Assembly: GCA_933228895.1 (NCBI GenBank)
Contig: OW121847.1
Coordinates: forward strand, 79,339,656-79,403,655
Direction: 5' to 3'
Length of the DNA: 64,000 bases
From: Platycnemis pennipes
Taxonomy: Eukaryota; Arthropoda; Insecta; Odonata; Platycnemididae
The notes below the pieces were generated by a model. The model had not been told where the DNA came from. It saw nothing but the letters and a program-made list of their open reading frames with translations, and did not search any database. The translations under genes were made by a program, and so were the position numbers. Below, one piece after another: positions 27,448-35,780 of this stretch. The stretch's first letter is position 1; the number at the start of each line of letters is the position of its first letter.

Positions 27448-28372
27448 TTCATCATTATCATCGGTCAACAATCCTAGGATTGGTTTGATGCCACCTTCCA
27501 CTCAATTCTCCAGGTGAGGCAGGTGAATTAATTAATATTTGATCTCAAAGCATTCTCTTCATTCCTGAACTCATATAATTATCCTCATCATCATCGGTCA
27601 ACAATCTTAGGATTCATTTGACGCAGCCCTCCGCTCGATTCTTCTATCGGCCAACCTCTTTAGATTGACGTAGCTCCTCTCTTTTATATCCTTCACAACT
27701 TGCTCCCTATACCTCCTCCGAGGCCTGCCTTTTCCATTCTTCCCGTTCTTTTTTCCCTCGACGATTGTCTTAATCAGGCCATCGTGTCTTAAGATGTGGC
27801 CTAGTAATGGGTCCGGTCTTCTTTTAAAGGTTTTCAGTAGGCATCTCTTCTCTCCCACTCTTCTTAAGACTTCGTTTGTCACTCGATTGATCCATTTTAT
27901 CTTCATCATTCTTCGGTAGCACCTCATTTCAAATGCTTCCAGCCTGGACTTCTCTGCTACTGTTATTGTCCATGTTTCGCTGCTATATAGTAGAATGCTC
28001 CAGATGTATGTTCTAATGAAATGTTTCCTCACTTCCACGCTTGTATTTGCAGCTGTAAGCAGAATCTTCTGGTAAAATTCTCTTTTCACTTGGGAAAATC
28101 TACTGGCAATTTCTCTTTTACTTCGTACATCGCTGGTTACTCGGCTTCCGAGGTAACAGAACTCTTCCACCTCCTTGATTTTTTGTTTTCCTAGTCCTAA
28201 AAGTAAGGGATTGGTCCTGGCTTTTTTTCTTCTACTGCAGACCAATACCTTAGTTTTCTTTTTATTTATCTTCAGATTATATCTGGTCATTGTTCTTTCC
28301 ATATTTCCTAGTTTCATCTTTAAATCTCCTTCTGTTCTGCCATGGCTGCTGTGTCATCGGCGAATCGTAGCA
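27448..28372 (-). pseudogene. LINE reverse transcriptase, 3' half (RTE/BovB-like), split by the Polinton
   Basis: On the minus strand, an open frame of 236 codons (28317 to 27607) encodes the region after the catalytic palm of a LINE reverse transcriptase. It shows N-L-K-I-N-x-K-K-T-K, then F-C-Y-L-G-S-R-V-T, S-S-E-T-W-T-I and a Gly/Arg-rich end. Upstream at 28353-28364 lies the F-A-D-D box, but it is in another frame with stops between, so the element was already damaged. The 3' end carries CATCATCATCGGTCAACAAT, and a second copy of that terminal sequence lies 133 bp farther out (27461 versus 27594). The other half continues at 42978-43725. Confidence 0.85.
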
Positions 28373-28378
28373 TACTGA
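28373..28378 (+). repeat. Polinton target-site duplication, left copy
   Basis: TACTGA lies directly before the terminal AG of the left inverted repeat and is repeated exactly after the right terminus. Six bases is the usual Polinton duplication length. Confidence 0.93.
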
Positions 28379-28442
28379 AGTAGGGTCAATTTGTTCATTC
28401 TGGGACAAGGTCACCCTTGAAATTACAATTGCCTTTCACTTC

Positions 28443-28565
28443 CGGATACGTCCAACCCACTTTCCCTTTTCGCGCACGGAGACGTCTGCCCCACGTTCAC
28501 ATTTCGTGCCCGCGACTCGGAGACACCCGACCCACTTTCACTTTTCGCACACGTGTTGAGGAGAC
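28443..28565 (+). repeat. Three 41-bp degenerate repeats inside the left TIR
   Basis: The hexamer GGAGAC recurs at 28478, 28519 and 28560, exactly 41 bp apart. Each copy is preceded by a CCCAC(T/G)TTC(C/A)C-type block and a TTTCG(C/T) block at constant distance. The right TIR holds the mirror copies at 42785-42907. Regular spacing near a linear-DNA end suggests binding sites for a replication or terminal protein (inference). Confidence 0.75.
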
Positions 28566-28625
28566 GTGTACCACCCTTGCTTGCAACATTGCCATCGTTT
28601 CTTTACCTCCCATCTTCTCAGACAG

Positions 28626-28633
28626 TATAAAAG
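28626..28633 (+). promoter_or_regulatory. Inward-facing TATA box at the left TIR inner edge
   Basis: TATAAAAG lies 18 bp from the inner end of the TIR, so transcription would start close to the junction, about 28655-28660, and run toward the polymerase gene. The mirror copy at 42717-42724 serves the only leftward gene. Transcription has not been shown. Confidence 0.7.
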
Positions 28634-28879
28634 CGCGTTAAATCGAAGCGAGAACTTCGGCTATTTGCCTATCAGAGCTCAGCATACACTTCAGACCTAC
28701 CGAACGGATCCCGCAGCTGATGAACTCTTCTCAGATACCGCTGGTTGGACTACTGTCAGATCTCGATGTTCTGGACTGCTCCCAGATCCTGCTCCCTACT
28801 GGACGGTGGCTTTAGGGGTAAATAGGAACCGCTAACCCACAGTGGACATTCGGCTATTTCATTTCTAGACTAACAAACA

Positions 28880-30230
28880 TAAGCATAACTCGGAAACTAT
28901 CAACAGGAACAGGTCAAACTTTTCTGATTTTTCCGTTTCACATACTATACTACCTTTGTACCAAATTTAAAAAAAATCCTTTAGTAAACAAAAAAGTCAT
29001 TTTTTTCTGTTAAAAACATCGCGAATCTCATTAAATCATAAACTACAAAATCTTTCTAACCCATATTATACAAAACAGATTCTTAGCACATCCTACACCT
29101 AAATACCGAATTTCAGAAAAATTCATTGATAAACAAAAAAGTACCATCAGAACTTTTAAACCTTAATAACTTTGAAACTACTACCCGTACCTCGTTTACA
29201 TTTCACGGAAAGAAATTTTAGTGCGTTCTACACCTTCACACCAAATTTCAGCAAAATGCATTGATAAACAAAAAAGTACTATCAGAAATTTTATTCTTTA
29301 ATAACCTTGAAACTACTGCCCACACCTCGTTTTCATTTCACAGAAAGAACTTTTAGGGTCTCCTACACCTTCACACCGAATTTCAGCAAAATTCATTGAT
29401 AAACAAAAATGTACTATCAGAAATTTTATTCTTTAATAACTTTGAAACTACTACCCACACCTCGTTTGCATTTCACAGAAAGAACTTGTAGGGCCTCCTA
29501 CACCTTCACACCGAATTTTAGCATAATTCATCGAGAAACAAAAAAGTACTATCAGAAATTTTATTCCTCTATAACTTTGAAACTACCACTCGCACCTCGT
29601 TTACATTTCACGGAAAGAACTTTTAGGGCCTCCTACACATTTACATCGAATTTCAGAAAAATTCATTGATAAACAAAAAAGTACTATCAGAAATTTTATT
29701 CTTTAATAACTTTGAAACTATTGACTCTACCCTGTCCATATTTTACCAAAAAACCTTTTAGTGTCGTTCACACCTTTATACCGAATTTCATTTAAAATAA
29801 TTGACAAACAAAAAAGTACTATCAGAAATTTTATTCTTTAATAACTTTGAAACTATTAACTCTACGCGGTCCATATTTTACCGGAAAATCTTTTAGGGTC
29901 TCTTATATCTTCGTACCGAATTTCATTTAAATTCATTGATAAACAAAAAAGTACAATCAGAAATTTAATTCTTTAATAACTTTGAGACTATTAACTCTAC
30001 CAGGACCATATTTTACAAAAAAACCTTTTAGGTTATCCCACACCTTCGTACCGAATTTCATTTGAAATAATTGATAAACAAAGAAATAACACCAGAAATT
30101 TTATTCGTTAATAACTTTGAAACTATTACATATACTTGATTCTCATTTTACAAAAAGATCTCTTAGGAACTCTTACACCTTCGTACCGAATGTTAGCTGA
30201 ATGCATTGACAAATAGTTATTTTTTTACAT
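28880..30230 (+). repeat. Tandem array of about ten 135-bp units
   Basis: The block TTGATAAACAAAAAAGTACT recurs with starts of GATAAAC-type at 29128, 29263, 29398, 29533, 29668, 29803, 29938, 30073 and 30208, every interval exactly 135 bp. Each unit also contains AATAACTTTGAAACTA, a CATTTCAC(A/G)(A/G)AAAGA or ATTTTACC-type block, CTTTTAGG and CACCTTC(A/G)(C/T)ACCGAATTTCA. A more diverged unit lies before it, from about 28880, offset by roughly 10 bp. Substitutions are plentiful but indels are absent in the regular part. The frame at 29409-29669 is a by-product of 135 being divisible by three. Confidence 0.93.
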
Positions 30231-30561
30231 AAATAGATCATCTCTTTAATATTTTCATTAAATTTATTTGAACCCTTTATTACAAAGTTCCATATTTAAA
30301 CACGGAAATACTTTACCAAAACGTCATTTCCAACGGAACTTCCAAACAGTAAACATTCATTTCAACCGCTCCATTCCACGAATATTAAATATAGGCATAT
30401 AAAGGAAAAGGGATAGTTTTTGGAATACACCGTATCATTTTGGGGGAATATAAAGGATGAATACATAAAGCACCGTGATAACGTCATAGTATGAAAATTT
30501 TCTTTTTCCTATCCATAGTGTTTGAATTGAAATAACACATTCAAATATTGTATTTTATTTG
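30231..30561. other. Non-coding gap between repeat array and polymerase
   Basis: AT-rich sequence with no frame of note. It ends in the polypyrimidine tract of the putative splice acceptor. A promoter just upstream of the polymerase cannot be excluded, but no clear TATA box with correct spacing was seen. Confidence 0.4.
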
Positions 30562-30598
30562 TTCTTTCTTCTCTACACAGGAATTTCAAACTCCAAAC

Positions 30599-33500
30599 AT
30601 GTCTTCACCCATATCAACTATCTTCGACAACTTTAATGCAGATCGTTACCACACGTCACAGGAACTAGAAAGGGCACTAACAGACATCCATGAACGTGTT
30701 GTCTTTAATGATGAAGTGATAAATGATATGGAAACCTACACACGAATGAAAGACGCGTTAGACGATGCCAAAGGTAGGCGATTTTGCATGTATTGTGAAG
30801 AATATTACAACGTTCACAATACATTGGCTCACGAGAATACGAATTTACACCGGCAGAACGTAACGCTCCAACTAGGTCAGGGTTTTAATGAAATAGAATC
30901 GGCAATCCGATCTAGACTTCAAACGTACTGGATCACTCCAGAGGAAGATAAAGGTGGGGACGTAATTTCTTTCCTCGACGACTTTAAAGAACAGGTAACT
31001 GAAAAATTACGGGAACTGGTAATTGCTAACAATTGCATTAAATTTAATCTTGTTCTAATTTGTAAATTCCGCAAAAGCGAGGAAGAGGAATTGAATGCAT
31101 CTTTCAAGACGAACAATAGACGCCTATTATTTGCGGATGAAATGGGGGAAGTAATAAACGAGGCTTTTTCAAAATTGCTCAAGGAAAAGTCAGAGTTTCA
31201 AGCCAAGGGATCTAATTGGACCTTATCCGAAGTTGTAGGTTTAGAATTGCGCATAAACAAATACGTACCTTTTCAGGGATCGTCGTATATAGAGCTTCCA
31301 GGTAAAATAAAAGTTACCAAAGCTGTTATTAACGTAAAAAATAACGATATATACTGCTTCAAGTACGCTGTGTGGGCAAAGAATATTGATATTCATCCCG
31401 AGCGAGTTTCCAAGTACAAAACAGAACAATTCGTCTCGGGGTATAATTGGTCATGCATCAAATACCCAGCAGATTTAAAAGATATTTCAAAATTTGAACG
31501 TATTAACAATATTTCGATTAATGTTTTTGGTCTAACAGATAAGAATGAGGTTTATCCGATTAAAATTGTTGATCACGAGCTAGATGATCATCGAGATCTT
31601 CTGTACATTACAAATAACGAAACTGCACACTTTTGCTGGGTTAAAAACTTCAATAGATTAACTCACTTGCAAATTACTAACCACCATAATAAGGTATTCA
31701 TCTGCAAACGCTGCCTCACACACTATCACGATGAGACAAAACTAAAAGAACATAAGGAATTATGCAGAGGGGTGGGAGCACCAACTAAAATTATAATGCC
31801 TGACGAGAGTGATAATATTTTAAAATTTACACACCTTAATCATTCCAACCGAGTACCTTTTGTCTTATACGCGGACTTTGAGTGTCTCCTTGAAAATATT
31901 AGCACTTGTGAACCCTCTTCACATACGTCCTACACGAACGTGATACAAAAACACACACCTTTTAGCTTCTGCTATATGGTAATCACACCTGATGGCTGTC
32001 AATGCCCTCAGTTATATCGGGGACCGAACGCGGTCCGTGTCTTTATTGAACGCGTCAAAGCCGAGGCGGATAAAATACGCGCTTTGTATAGAAATACCGT
32101 TCCTATGACTCCCCTCACTCTGAAAGAGGAGAACTTGTTTCAGGAGAGCGCTGATTGTCACATTTGCGGGAAACCACTTTACGAGGACCGAGTGAGGGAT
32201 CATGACCGCCTAACTGGCAAGTATAGAGGACCTGCGCACTCTATTTGTAACATGCAATACAAAATGCCGAATTTTCTTCCGGTTTTCATTCACAACCTTT
32301 CTTCATACGATGGTCATTTTATTGTTCGTGAGCTAGATTACGACGATAGGAGAATATTTGTCATACCAAATTCCGAGGAAAAGTATATTACATTTGCAAA
32401 GTCTGTCGATGACAACTTCAGCATTCGGTTTATTGACACTTGCCGCTTCATGCCAGCTTCTCTGGCCTCTTTGGTTTCAAATTTGGACACGTTTCAATAT
32501 ACTAGTGGTGTTTTCGGTCAACAGACAAATCTAGTCACACGCAAGGGCGTCTATCCATACGATTACACAAAAAACCTTGAAACGCTAGAAGAAACTTATC
32601 TTCCAGAGAAAGAAATGTTTTACAACCACCTAACCGATGGGCACATTTCAGACTCAGATTTTTCACATGCCAAAAACGTTTGGGACTCTTTCCAATGTAA
32701 GACATTAGGAGAATATAGTGATATCTATCTTAAAAGTGATGTCACACTTCTAGCTGACGTTTTTGAAAACTTTCGAGACGTTTGTTTTGACGCATACAAG
32801 CTAGATCCCGCGTGGTATTATACTGCTCCAGGGTTAGCTTTTGATGCTATGCTGAGGCATACAGAAATTGAGTTGGAACTTTTAACAGACTATGACATGC
32901 TCCTAATGTTTGAGGCTGGTATTCGCGGTGGTATTTCACAATGCTGTAAAAGATATTGTCAGGCAAACAACAAATATATGGAAAATTATGAGCCCGAGTC
33001 TGAGTCTAAATTCATAACCTATTTTGACGCAAATAACCTCTATGGTTGGGCGCTCTCCCAGCCACTTCCATATGCTAATTTTCGATGGCTCTCTGGTGAT
33101 GAAATTTCAAATTTGGATGTCAATAAAATATCAAATGAAAACAAAAAGGGATATATTTTGGAAGTTGATCTTGAGTATCCGCAGTCTCTCCACGATAGTC
33201 ATTCTGATTTACCCCTATGTCCCGAAAACCGTATTCCACCCGGTGGAAAACATAAAAAGTTAATTACAACGCTCGAGGGTCGAACTAAATATGTTATTCA
33301 TTATGTAAACCTGAAGCAGGCTTTTTCATTAGGCATGTATCTCAAAAAAGTACACAGAATTATCGAATTTAGTCAATCACCTTGGTTAAAGACATATATT
33401 GACTTGAACACTAATCGAAGACAATTAGCCACTAATGATTTCCAAAAAGACTTCTTCAAGCTCATGAATAATTCCGTGTTTGGAAAGACAATGGAGAATG

Positions 33501-34273
33501 TACGCAAAAGAATTAACATGCAATTAGTGACTGACGAAAAAAAATTGCAAAAATTAATCAATAAATCGACATTTTTGGACAGAACGATTTTCAACGAGTC
33601 TCTAGTGGCCGTTCACATGCGTAAGGCGACTATCAAAATGAACAAACCAATATACATAGGTTTCAGTGTGTTAGACCTCAGTAAGACTCTAATGTATGAC
33701 TTTCACTATCATACAATGTTACCAAAATATGGTAAGAACATCTCCCTTGCGTACACTGACACAGATAGTCTATTGTACGACATAGGAACAAATGATGTAT
33801 ACCAAGATATGTTAAAAAACATTGAAGCATTCGATACCTCCAATTATCCAAAAGATCACCCTTGCTACTCTGAGAAAAACAAGAAGGTGATAGGAAAATT
33901 TAAAGACGAATGTGATGCTCAAATTATGACTCATTTCGTAGGTCTAAGAAGCAAACTATATTCATTCAAAGTCGAGGGGGGAAAAGAAAAAAAGAAAGCC
34001 AAGGGTATAACAAAACCGGTGAAAGAGAAATGTCTGAAATTTGATGACTATGTCCGTTGCCTGCACGAAAATTCCACTGAATTTAGAAAGATGACGATCA
34101 TTCGTAGTAAAAAACATGAATTATACACTGTACAAATAAACAAAGTCACGCTAAACGCGAGCGATGACAAACGGTATATTTGTGAGGGTGGCATCAACAC
34201 CTTGGCATGGGGTCATTACAAAATTCCGCGGAAGAGAACGCATCATGAGGCGTTTGGTAATGAAGATACTTGA
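30599..34273 (+). CDS. Protein-primed family B DNA polymerase (Polinton pPolB)
   Basis: 1224 residues from the first ATG at 30599. The frame is open upstream, but that part has no ATG and overlaps a splice-like acceptor. The protein replicates the linear element from terminal-protein-primed ends. Exonuclease motifs: D-F-E at 426-428, N-x3-Y-D ending at D571, and Y710-x3-D714. Polymerase motifs: A at D810 (D-A-N-N-L-Y-G), B at K954 (K-L-M-N-N-S-V-F-G), C at 1052-1057 with aspartates 1054 and 1056 (Y-T-D-T-D-S). Between the first two exonuclease motifs lies an endonuclease-VII-like Cys/His cluster (520-551: C-x2-C ... D-H-D ... C-N). The N-terminal region carries a C2H2-like and a C2HC-like finger and presumably the terminal-protein function. 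Intact and of usual length. Confidence 0.96.
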   Translation: MSSPISTIFDNFNADRYHTSQELERALTDIHERVVFNDEVINDMETYTRMKDALDDAKGRRFCMYCEEYYNVHNTLAHENTNLHRQNVTLQLGQGFNEIESAIRSRLQTYWITPEEDKGGDVISFLDDFKEQVTEKLRELVIANNCIKFNLVLICKFRKSEEEELNASFKTNNRRLLFADEMGEVINEAFSKLLKEKSEFQAKGSNWTLSEVVGLELRINKYVPFQGSSYIELPGKIKVTKAVINVKNNDIYCFKYAVWAKNIDIHPERVSKYKTEQFVSGYNWSCIKYPADLKDISKFERINNISINVFGLTDKNEVYPIKIVDHELDDHRDLLYITNNETAHFCWVKNFNRLTHLQITNHHNKVFICKRCLTHYHDETKLKEHKELCRGVGAPTKIIMPDESDNILKFTHLNHSNRVPFVLYADFECLLENISTCEPSSHTSYTNVIQKHTPFSFCYMVITPDGCQCPQLYRGPNAVRVFIERVKAEADKIRALYRNTVPMTPLTLKEENLFQESADCHICGKPLYEDRVRDHDRLTGKYRGPAHSICNMQYKMPNFLPVFIHNLSSYDGHFIVRELDYDDRRIFVIPNSEEKYITFAKSVDDNFSIRFIDTCRFMPASLASLVSNLDTFQYTSGVFGQQTNLVTRKGVYPYDYTKNLETLEETYLPEKEMFYNHLTDGHISDSDFSHAKNVWDSFQCKTLGEYSDIYLKSDVTLLADVFENFRDVCFDAYKLDPAWYYTAPGLAFDAMLRHTEIELELLTDYDMLLMFEAGIRGGISQCCKRYCQANNKYMENYEPESESKFITYFDANNLYGWALSQPLPYANFRWLSGDEISNLDVNKISNENKKGYILEVDLEYPQSLHDSHSDLPLCPENRIPPGGKHKKLITTLEGRTKYVIHYVNLKQAFSLGMYLKKVHRIIEFSQSPWLKTYIDLNTNRRQLATNDFQKDFFKLMNNSVFGKTMENVRKRINMQLVTDEKKLQKLINKSTFLDRTIFNESLVAVHMRKATIKMNKPIYIGFSVLDLSKTLMYDFHYHTMLPKYGKNISLAYTDTDSLLYDIGTNDVYQDMLKNIEAFDTSNYPKDHPCYSEKNKKVIGKFKDECDAQIMTHFVGLRSKLYSFKVEGGKEKKKAKGITKPVKEKCLKFDDYVRCLHENSTEFRKMTIIRSKKHELYTVQINKVTLNASDDKRYICEGGINTLAWGHYKIPRKRTHHEAFGNEDT

Positions 34274-34301
34274 TACTTATTAATACCCATTAGAGGTTTT
34301 A

Positions 34302-34967
34302 ATGAGAGCAGTACCAATCATGACTTTGGTCTGGAAACACCCTTTCACTTGCATCTGCGCCGGTCCGTCAGGGTGTGGAAAAACTACGTTCGTGACTAAA
34401 TTCTTGGAAAATTTACCACACATGATCGATAGTCCAATACATGAGATTGTATGGTGTTGCAGTCGAGGGAGTGAGCCGAGAATACGTTCGAGTACACCAA
34501 TTCAATTTCGAACCGAAATACCCCCTTTCGAAGAATTCGAAGGCGCGCCAACGTTATATGTGCTGGATGATCTAATGAGTGAGGGTGCGTACAGTAAAGA
34601 CGTATGCAAATTGTTCACAAGAGGAAGTCATCATTTTAACATTTCCGTATTCTTAATCACACAAAACATATTCTATCAAAACCCGCAAGCGAGAAATATA
34701 TCCCTAAATTCCAAGTATATAGTAACATTTAAAAATCCTAGAGATCGGTTACAATTTGGACACTTAGCTCGGCAGGTCTATCCTGAAAAATCGCAGGAAT
34801 TGGAAAGGGTATATAAAGAGGTGACGCAAGAACCGTTCGGTTATTTAGTCCTAGACCTCGGGCAGGACACGGACGAAAGGTTGAGATTCCGAACTAAAAT
34901 CTTTCCTGAAAACGAGACCACTGTAATCTACATGCCTGTGAATGATGAAAAGATTGAAGAGCAATAA
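34302..34967 (+). CDS. Genome-packaging ATPase (FtsK/HerA type)
   Basis: 221 residues. Walker A is G-P-S-G-C-G-K-T-T at 21-29, and Walker B is L-Y-V-L-D-D-L at 85-91. A sensor-like V-F-L-I-T-Q-N follows about 30 residues later, and a conserved N-S-K-Y-I-V-x-F-K-N-P-R-D segment after that. In related viruses (adenoviruses aside) this small ATPase pumps DNA into the capsid, and its size here is normal for Polintons. It starts 28 bases after the polymerase stop. The next frame overlaps its end by 26 bases, so expression is probably coupled or from overlapping transcripts. Confidence 0.93.
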   Translation: MRAVPIMTLVWKHPFTCICAGPSGCGKTTFVTKFLENLPHMIDSPIHEIVWCCSRGSEPRIRSSTPIQFRTEIPPFEEFEGAPTLYVLDDLMSEGAYSKDVCKLFTRGSHHFNISVFLITQNIFYQNPQARNISLNSKYIVTFKNPRDRLQFGHLARQVYPEKSQELERVYKEVTQEPFGYLVLDLGQDTDERLRFRTKIFPENETTVIYMPVNDEKIEEQ

Positions 34968-35274
34968 TCATTTGCTACATGTGTTGAAATCTGCCAAACC
35001 AAAGTTACGTTCGGCTATAGTAAAAGAATCGGATGCGGAGTTGATTAAAGCCATCTCTGAATGTTGTCTGAATACGCTTAAACGAAGACATAAGATAAAT
35101 AACTCCTTAAAGCGAAAACTATTCAAGCATCGATATACCTTGAGAGACTTGGCTTCGCGTGGTACAAGCATTAAAAAAAAGCGCACGCTTCTCGTACAAA
35201 AAGGGGGTTTTCTACCAATGCTACTCGGATCCATATTGAGCGGCGTCATTGGTAGTCTCATTGGTGGAAAATGA
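34942..35274 (+). CDS. Small basic protein with hydrophobic C-terminus (pX/mu-like core protein candidate)
   Basis: 110 residues. The first three quarters are Lys/Arg-rich and helical in character (A-K-P-K-L-R, then A-I-S-E-C-C-L-N near 36-43). The end is a hydrophobic Gly/Leu/Ile tail introduced by Q-K-G-G-F-L-P. Small proteins with this layout are common next to the ATPase in Polintons and adintoviruses and recall adenovirus core protein X, which condenses DNA; that functional link is inference. It overlaps the ATPase gene by 26 bases, and its stop overlaps the next ATG as ATGA. Confidence 0.75.
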   Translation: MMKRLKSNNHLLHVLKSAKPKLRSAIVKESDAELIKAISECCLNTLKRRHKINNSLKRKLFKHRYTLRDLASRGTSIKKKRTLLVQKGGFLPMLLGSILSGVIGSLIGGK

Positions 35275-35780
35275 GTTTGCGAAAAATGCTCGTAGTCGAC
35301 CCTGAGGCTTTTGAGCGAGGTCAAATGAAGAGGAGATTGAATGCATTAGATGTTGAAATGAAAGCTGTATTGATCAAAAGAGGTGTCAAAGACGTAGATA
35401 AATGGCACATGTACAAGCGCGTGCTGGATAAATATCTGAACACTGTTACCGACATTAAATCACCCATTCATATTCCGATAGTGAAATCCTTGGGTCAGAA
35501 CCAGTCATATAGAAGGTCGCAGGACAGTGAGGAGGGGGAGACTCATGCACTGAGGAAATCGCTTGCCGATGTGAAACGAGCGAATGCTGATTTGGATAAG
35601 ACATGGGAACGTATAGAGGGAAGACTAGACGCGGTGGGGAATCTATCGAAACAGCTAAAGAGAAGAAAAAGAAAGAGGTCAGAACAAAGCGAAAAAGAAA
35701 AGCCGTCAAGGGCAATACCGAGGCGAAGCAGTCGACCAAGGAAACCGAAAAAATTCGGGGACGAGTGGATTACGATGTAA
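35271..35780 (+). CDS. Conserved hypothetical Polinton protein, basic C-terminus
   Basis: 169 residues, no recognised domain. The N-terminal half is helical with alternating acidic and basic residues (E-A-F-E-R-G-Q-M-K-R-R). The middle has a possible coiled coil (about 90-125), and the end has several Lys/Arg clusters with an S-R-P-R-K-P-K-K motif that would suit DNA or nuclear targeting. The ATG shares bases with the preceding stop. The last 178 bases overlap the integrase frame in a different register, and both frames there encode basic peptides. A virion or DNA-binding role is a guess from position. Confidence 0.6.
   Translation: MSLRKMLVVDPEAFERGQMKRRLNALDVEMKAVLIKRGVKDVDKWHMYKRVLDKYLNTVTDIKSPIHIPIVKSLGQNQSYRRSQDSEEGETHALRKSLADVKRANADLDKTWERIEGRLDAVGNLSKQLKRRKRKRSEQSEKEKPSRAIPRRSSRPRKPKKFGDEWITM

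Larger units (their letters stand above)
28379..28651 (+). repeat. Polinton left terminal inverted repeat (273 bp)
   Basis: Base-by-base reading against the reverse complement of 42699-42971 shows no difference over all 273 positions. The inner boundary is sharp: both copies share ...AATCGAAGCGA and then diverge. The TIR presumably contains the replication origin used by the terminal-protein-primed polymerase. A 74-codon frame inside it also appears in the right copy only because the repeat is identical, so it is not called a gene. Confidence 0.97.
28818..30580 (+). other. Possible 5' leader intron upstream of the polymerase
   Basis: A strong 3' splice site lies at 30562-30580: a T/C tract (TTCTTTCTTCTC) followed by TACACAG and then G, 18 bases before the polymerase ATG. 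A plausible 5' splice site, AGGG/GTAAAT, occurs at 28814-28823, about 160 bases downstream of the predicted TIR start site. Splicing between them would join a TIR-derived leader to the polymerase and remove the whole 135-bp repeat array. The acceptor is convincing. The donor choice is a guess. Confidence 0.45.

Noticed and set aside
28417..28641. 74-codon frame present identically at both ends of the Polinton (also 42709-42933).
   Set aside because: It lies entirely inside the TIRs, is duplicated only because the repeats are, lies upstream of the TATA box and consists of the 41-bp repeats.
29409..29669. Frame with a 45-residue repeat that could suggest a repetitive protein.
   Set aside because: It is a by-product of a 135-bp repeat unit divisible by three; most neighbouring units contain stops.
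28880..30230. CRISPR-like array.
   Set aside because: Units are contiguous diverged 135-bp repeats with no unique spacers, in a eukaryotic transposon without cas genes.
30548..30598. Polymerase start upstream of the first ATG.
   Set aside because: The 17 extra codons contain no ATG and are a pyrimidine tract with a splice acceptor.
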